Below the pieces are notes generated by a model. It was not told the origin of the DNA. It searched no databases and saw nothing but the letters and a program-made list of their open reading frames with translations. Of a stretch of 8,828 nt of DNA, positions 6,603-8,828 are shown piece by piece. Origin of the DNA: Sediminibacterium ginsengisoli. Its GTDB lineage: Bacteria; Bacteroidota; Bacteroidia; Chitinophagales; Chitinophagaceae. The stretch spans positions 1 to 8,828 of the forward strand of contig CALPSK010000021.1 in assembly GCA_943326215.1 (NCBI GenBank), in the 5' to 3' direction. How positions within the stretch are numbered: position 1 is the stretch's first letter; the number at the start of each line of letters is the position of its first letter. The translations under genes were made by a program, and so were the position numbers.

Positions 6603-6638
6603 TCTAGACATAAATCTAATACTCGAACATTGTCTAGA
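6603..6638. repeat. 8-bp inverted repeat TCTAGACA ... TGTCTAGA in the intergenic region
   Basis: TCTAGACA at 6603-6610 and its exact reverse complement TGTCTAGA at 6631-6638 are separated by 20 bases. Centre-to-centre spacing is 28 bases, somewhat more than two helical turns, and each arm contains the self-complementary core TCTAGA. It could be a paired operator for a dimeric regulator or a stem in the operon leader RNA. It lies between the AraC-type gene and the envelope operon, a sensible place for a regulatory site. No binding protein can be named. Confidence 0.4.
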
Positions 6639-6653
6639 TTTAAAAAACGCCTA

Positions 6654-6690
6654 CAAACTCATATTTTTAGTCTTAAACTTTAAACAAAAA
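6654..6690 (-). promoter_or_regulatory. Candidate Bacteroidota promoter for the envelope-protein operon
   Basis: On the minus strand a TTTTTG element (6690-6685) is followed after 23 bases by TGAGTTTG (6661-6654). This resembles the Bacteroidota sigma-ABfr pattern of TTTG near -33 and TAnnTTTG near -7, with one mismatch and a spacer at the long end. If used, transcription would start near 6647 and give a leader of about 150 nt before the ATG at 6497, containing both the inverted repeat and the terminator hairpin. A weaker alternative is CTAATTTGCG at 6590-6581, directly before the hairpin. Confidence 0.35.
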
Positions 6691-6755
6691 CCGTGTATTG
6701 ATTTCCTAAACTAAAACAATTTCGAAAAAATTTGTCTAAAAGCAGTACTTATACA

Positions 6756-7928
6756 TTATAAATTTTGTAAATATTCAGAAGGAGTTTGACCTGTTTTTAT
6801 TTTGAAGGCATTTATAAAACTACTTCTCGATCCAAACCCGGATTGCTTAGATAAAGCATCTAAGGTTAGTGTTTCATAGGAACCGCTATTAATTAAGTCA
6901 ATTACATGGTTTATTCTTAAATCGTTTTTCCATGTATTAAAATTAATTTTCAAGTGTTCGTTTAAATAATAAGACAAATGATGGGCAGGTATATCAGTAT
7001 CTGCCGACATAACAGATAGTGTAAAATTGATATTTATATAAGGAAGGCTTAGCAAATAGGCGTCAATCTTAGCACTTAGAAGACTTAATTTATCATCAGA
7101 AATTTCAAAGCTTTTCACCTCTTTTTTAATAGAGGTATCTATTTCTATAATAGGCTTTTTCTGTTTAAGCATGGCAAAGTCTAACTGAGGCAGGCCATAT
7201 AAGATATTGGGGAAGAAGAGTAATGAAAAATTTAATAATAAAAGCCCAAGTCCTGTACCATATAATATGTACTCACTTCTTAATTGGGTTTCTTGAATAT
7301 TTCTTGTATAGTATCCAATCATAGAGAATAATAAAAAAGTAAAATATAGCAGCAATGCCATGGCTATTAGAGAAATTAACCAACGGTAAATAAGCTTCGG
7401 CTGCATATTCTTGTAATTTTCATTTAATCCTTTCTTATAAATTAAGCTAGCGGATAAAATCACATATGAAATAGCGAAAATGGGTCTTGATATAAAACTT
7501 ATAGTGGGTGATAAAAATAAAAATTTATAATTAAAAATATTAGCAGGATTTTTAATTACCCCAGCTGCATACATTAGCTTTTGATCGACACTAAAAAAAA
7601 GATAAGGACTGATATTGATTAGAATTAAAATTGCCGGAATAAAGTGAATGATATCTTTTTTATATAATTTATGATCATCATACACTAAACCTCTTACATA
7701 AAAATAAAAAAAGGGTCCTAATAATAAATAAAAAGGCGTGAAGTTAACCAGCATAACGGCAACAAAATATTTATTGCCAGAATTTAAAGCTGCATAATGA
7801 GATAAGGAATAAATATTATTGATAAATAAGAAAAAGAACAAGTACAGATTCGCCTTATTCGAAGTCCTAAGATTCAATACAATTAAAAAGGTTATTAAAA
7901 ACCCCAATATAGTGAGATAAAAAAGCAT
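6756..7928 (-). CDS. Membrane-bound AraC-family transcriptional regulator (7TM + HTH_18 type)
   Basis: The 390-aa protein joins a membrane sensor half to a DNA-binding half. Residues 1-242 contain seven hydrophobic segments (about 1-19, 27-46, 54-79, 93-113, 139-163, 181-205, 218-240). A charged linker follows at about 250-290, then an AraC-type domain of two helix-turn-helix units at about 297-390. The second unit carries the family signature LDALSKQSGFGSRSSFINAF followed by KTGQTPSEYL. This architecture is common in Bacteroidota, where the membrane half is presumed to sense a signal and the attached HTH half to act on nearby DNA; ligands are mostly unknown. The ATG at 7928 puts a hydrophobic helix immediately at the N-terminus, as expected. 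The stop is TAA at 6756. The gene lies 89 bases after a TonB receptor and 258 bases before the four-gene envelope cluster, so either could be a target. That link is inference from position only. Confidence 0.9.
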   Translation of the reverse strand: MLFYLTILGFLITFLIVLNLRTSNKANLYLFFFLFINNIYSLSHYAALNSGNKYFVAVMLVNFTPFYLLLGPFFYFYVRGLVYDDHKLYKKDIIHFIPAILILINISPYLFFSVDQKLMYAAGVIKNPANIFNYKFLFLSPTISFISRPIFAISYVILSASLIYKKGLNENYKNMQPKLIYRWLISLIAMALLLYFTFLLFSMIGYYTRNIQETQLRSEYILYGTGLGLLLLNFSLLFFPNILYGLPQLDFAMLKQKKPIIEIDTSIKKEVKSFEISDDKLSLLSAKIDAYLLSLPYININFTLSVMSADTDIPAHHLSYYLNEHLKINFNTWKNDLRINHVIDLINSGSYETLTLDALSKQSGFGSRSSFINAFKIKTGQTPSEYLQNL

Positions 7929-7949
7929 GCATTATTATATAATAAAAAT

Positions 7950-7962
7950 TGACAATATGTCA
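7950..7962. promoter_or_regulatory. Palindrome TGACA-N3-TGTCA upstream of the AraC-type gene
   Basis: A perfect 5-bp inverted repeat with a 3-base centre lies 21 bases before the ATG of the AraC-type regulator. A short symmetric site so close to a regulator's own start could be an operator, or a small hairpin in the mRNA leader, since a short T-rich stretch follows it on the minus strand. The assignment rests only on symmetry and position. Confidence 0.25.
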
Positions 7963-7978
7963 TTTATATACTCCACTG

Positions 7979-8005
7979 CAATATAGAGAATCTCTAGCAA
8001 TATTG
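7979..8005 (-). other. Bulged hairpin just downstream of the receptor stop
   Basis: Thirteen bases after the receptor stop, CAATA and TAGAG pair with CTCTA and TATTG around a 3-base loop, with a 4-base bulge on one arm. This gives about 10 base pairs. No T-tract follows on the minus strand, so it is not a standard intrinsic terminator. It may stabilise the 3' end of the receptor mRNA or weakly separate it from the regulator gene. It could also be chance in AT-rich DNA. Confidence 0.3.
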
Positions 8006-8017
8006 GGGTTTTCAGTC

Positions 8018-8828
8018 CTAAAATGAAAGCCTACAACTTATAATATAGTTCCTCCCCACTGCAGAAATTCCACTCGCGAAATACCTGTAGTTAAGGTCGG
8101 TAATGTTCTCTATTTGAAAGCCTAGACTTATATTTTTTCTAGGATTATAATAGGAAGCAAAATTAAGGGTCATCCAACTAGGCATTCCATCCTTAGTGGC
8201 ATAAATCTCATTGTCTTCTCCATTTAAATTATAATCAGCTATTCGCTTCCATCCATTGAATACAGAAAATACTTCGGCATTCCATTTTTCATTACCATGC
8301 TTTAGTCCAAGTCTTCCATAGCTTGGTGGTATATGATCCAATGGCAAGGCTGTATTCATTCCATCAGGTTTACGATCTGAAAAATTTCCTTTTGTATAAG
8401 TATATGTAGCAGCTAAATTGGTATTGGTTGCAATCTTAACTGATCCATTAACATTAAAACCATAGACAACCGCTTTGGCTTTATTTTGAGACGCATATAC
8501 ATCACTCATAATACCTTGATATAAAATAGTACTTGCATTATTCCATTTGAACTTATCTACCACCAATGCATTTTTAAACCAAGTATAAAATAAGGATGTA
8601 CCAATACTATAGCTAGCAGATGTTTTAGATATATTGAATTCTGTATTGTAGGTATACTCAGGTTTTAAATCCTTATTGGGTACTACTACATAACCCGTTC
8701 TAGTATCAAATACTTTTGTTAAGTCATCTACGTTTGGCGCCCTAAATCCACTACTAGCACCAAAAGTAATTCTTAATCCATCTGTTCCATTGTAAGCCAT
8801 ACCTAAATTACCCGTGATTGCCGTATTA
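8018..8828 (-). CDS. TonB-dependent outer-membrane receptor, C-terminal part (5' end outside window), probably heme/hemoglobin type
   Basis: This is the end of an outer-membrane receptor that imports a bound ligand using TonB energy. The frame is open through the right edge (residues NTAITGNLG precede the first visible Met at 8800), so that Met is not the start and about 270 C-terminal residues are seen. The sequence shows the receptor-barrel hallmark GFRAPNVDDLTKVFD, then VVPNKDLKPEYTYNTEF, alternating beta strands, an IENITDLNYR strand, and a last strand ending in Phe, as needed for BAM-dependent insertion. FRAPN.DDL.KVFD together with the ending FASGISAVGRNYI recalls Bacteroidota receptors annotated as hemoglobin/transferrin/lactoferrin type; this ligand call is from memory and moderate. 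The plug domain and any carboxypeptidase-like N-terminal domain, which would separate this from SusC-type receptors, are outside the window. The stop is TAG at 8018-8020, and an AraC-type gene follows 89 bases later on the same strand. Confidence 0.9.
   Translation of the reverse strand, partial: NTAITGNLGMAYNGTDGLRITFGASSGFRAPNVDDLTKVFDTRTGYVVVPNKDLKPEYTYNTEFNISKTSASYSIGTSLFYTWFKNALVVDKFKWNNASTILYQGIMSDVYASQNKAKAVVYGFNVNGSVKIATNTNLAATYTYTKGNFSDRKPDGMNTALPLDHIPPSYGRLGLKHGNEKWNAEVFSVFNGWKRIADYNLNGEDNEIYATKDGMPSWMTLNFASYYNPRKNISLGFQIENITDLNYRYFASGISAVGRNYIISCRLSF

Noticed and set aside
8018..8800. A complete 260-aa protein starting at the Met at 8800
   Set aside because: The frame continues upstream to the window edge and the visible part begins inside a TonB-receptor barrel, so this is an internal Met of a longer gene.

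Overview
The window looks like a chromosomal segment of an AT-rich Bacteroidota, probably of the Chitinophagaceae type. The support is a type IX secretion (T9SS) C-terminal sorting domain, a TonB-dependent receptor, a 7TM-AraC regulator, lipobox lipoprotein features, TTTG-type promoter motifs and the absence of strong Shine-Dalgarno sites. All six protein genes lie on the minus strand, so transcription runs from high to low coordinates. The genus is not resolved.

Layout in transcription order. Positions 8828-8018 hold the C-terminal part of a TonB-dependent outer-membrane receptor, probably of the heme/hemoglobin type; its 5' part lies outside the window. An 89-base gap with two small palindromes follows. 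Positions 7928-6756 encode a membrane-bound AraC-family regulator with seven predicted N-terminal helices and a C-terminal DNA-binding domain. Positions 6755-6498 are a non-coding gap with a candidate promoter, an 8-bp inverted repeat and a clear intrinsic-terminator hairpin.

From 6497 to the left edge runs a compact cluster of four genes whose products all carry an export signal. They are a small outer-membrane beta-barrel protein (266 aa), a lipocalin-like lipoprotein (139 aa), a very small T9SS cargo protein (164 aa, about 58 residues of which lie between signal and sorting domain), and a giant repeat protein of at least 1580 aa that leaves the window still open. The gaps are 12, 1 and 26 bases, so this is very likely one operon.

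The giant protein fills more than half the window. It has a signal peptide and a Bacteroidota-type N-terminal domain ending in SVPYALYA. Next come three tandem 32-residue repeats, then a long mosaic of modules familiar from phage tail fibres (GGTGATT, ARTNLGL.IGTDV, TLTGDVTG, GYLS..DF..FNNK, NTTGNAATAT, LKAP.ASP.FTG). Its composition (G/T/S/A/N rich, with no cysteine seen in the mature part) suits an extended surface fibre or adhesin. The C-terminus, where such proteins may carry a self-cleaving S74-type chaperone or a sorting signal, is not visible.

Working model (inference): the cluster makes a cell-surface fibre with accessory envelope proteins. The neighbouring regulator may control it, the receptor gene, or neither.
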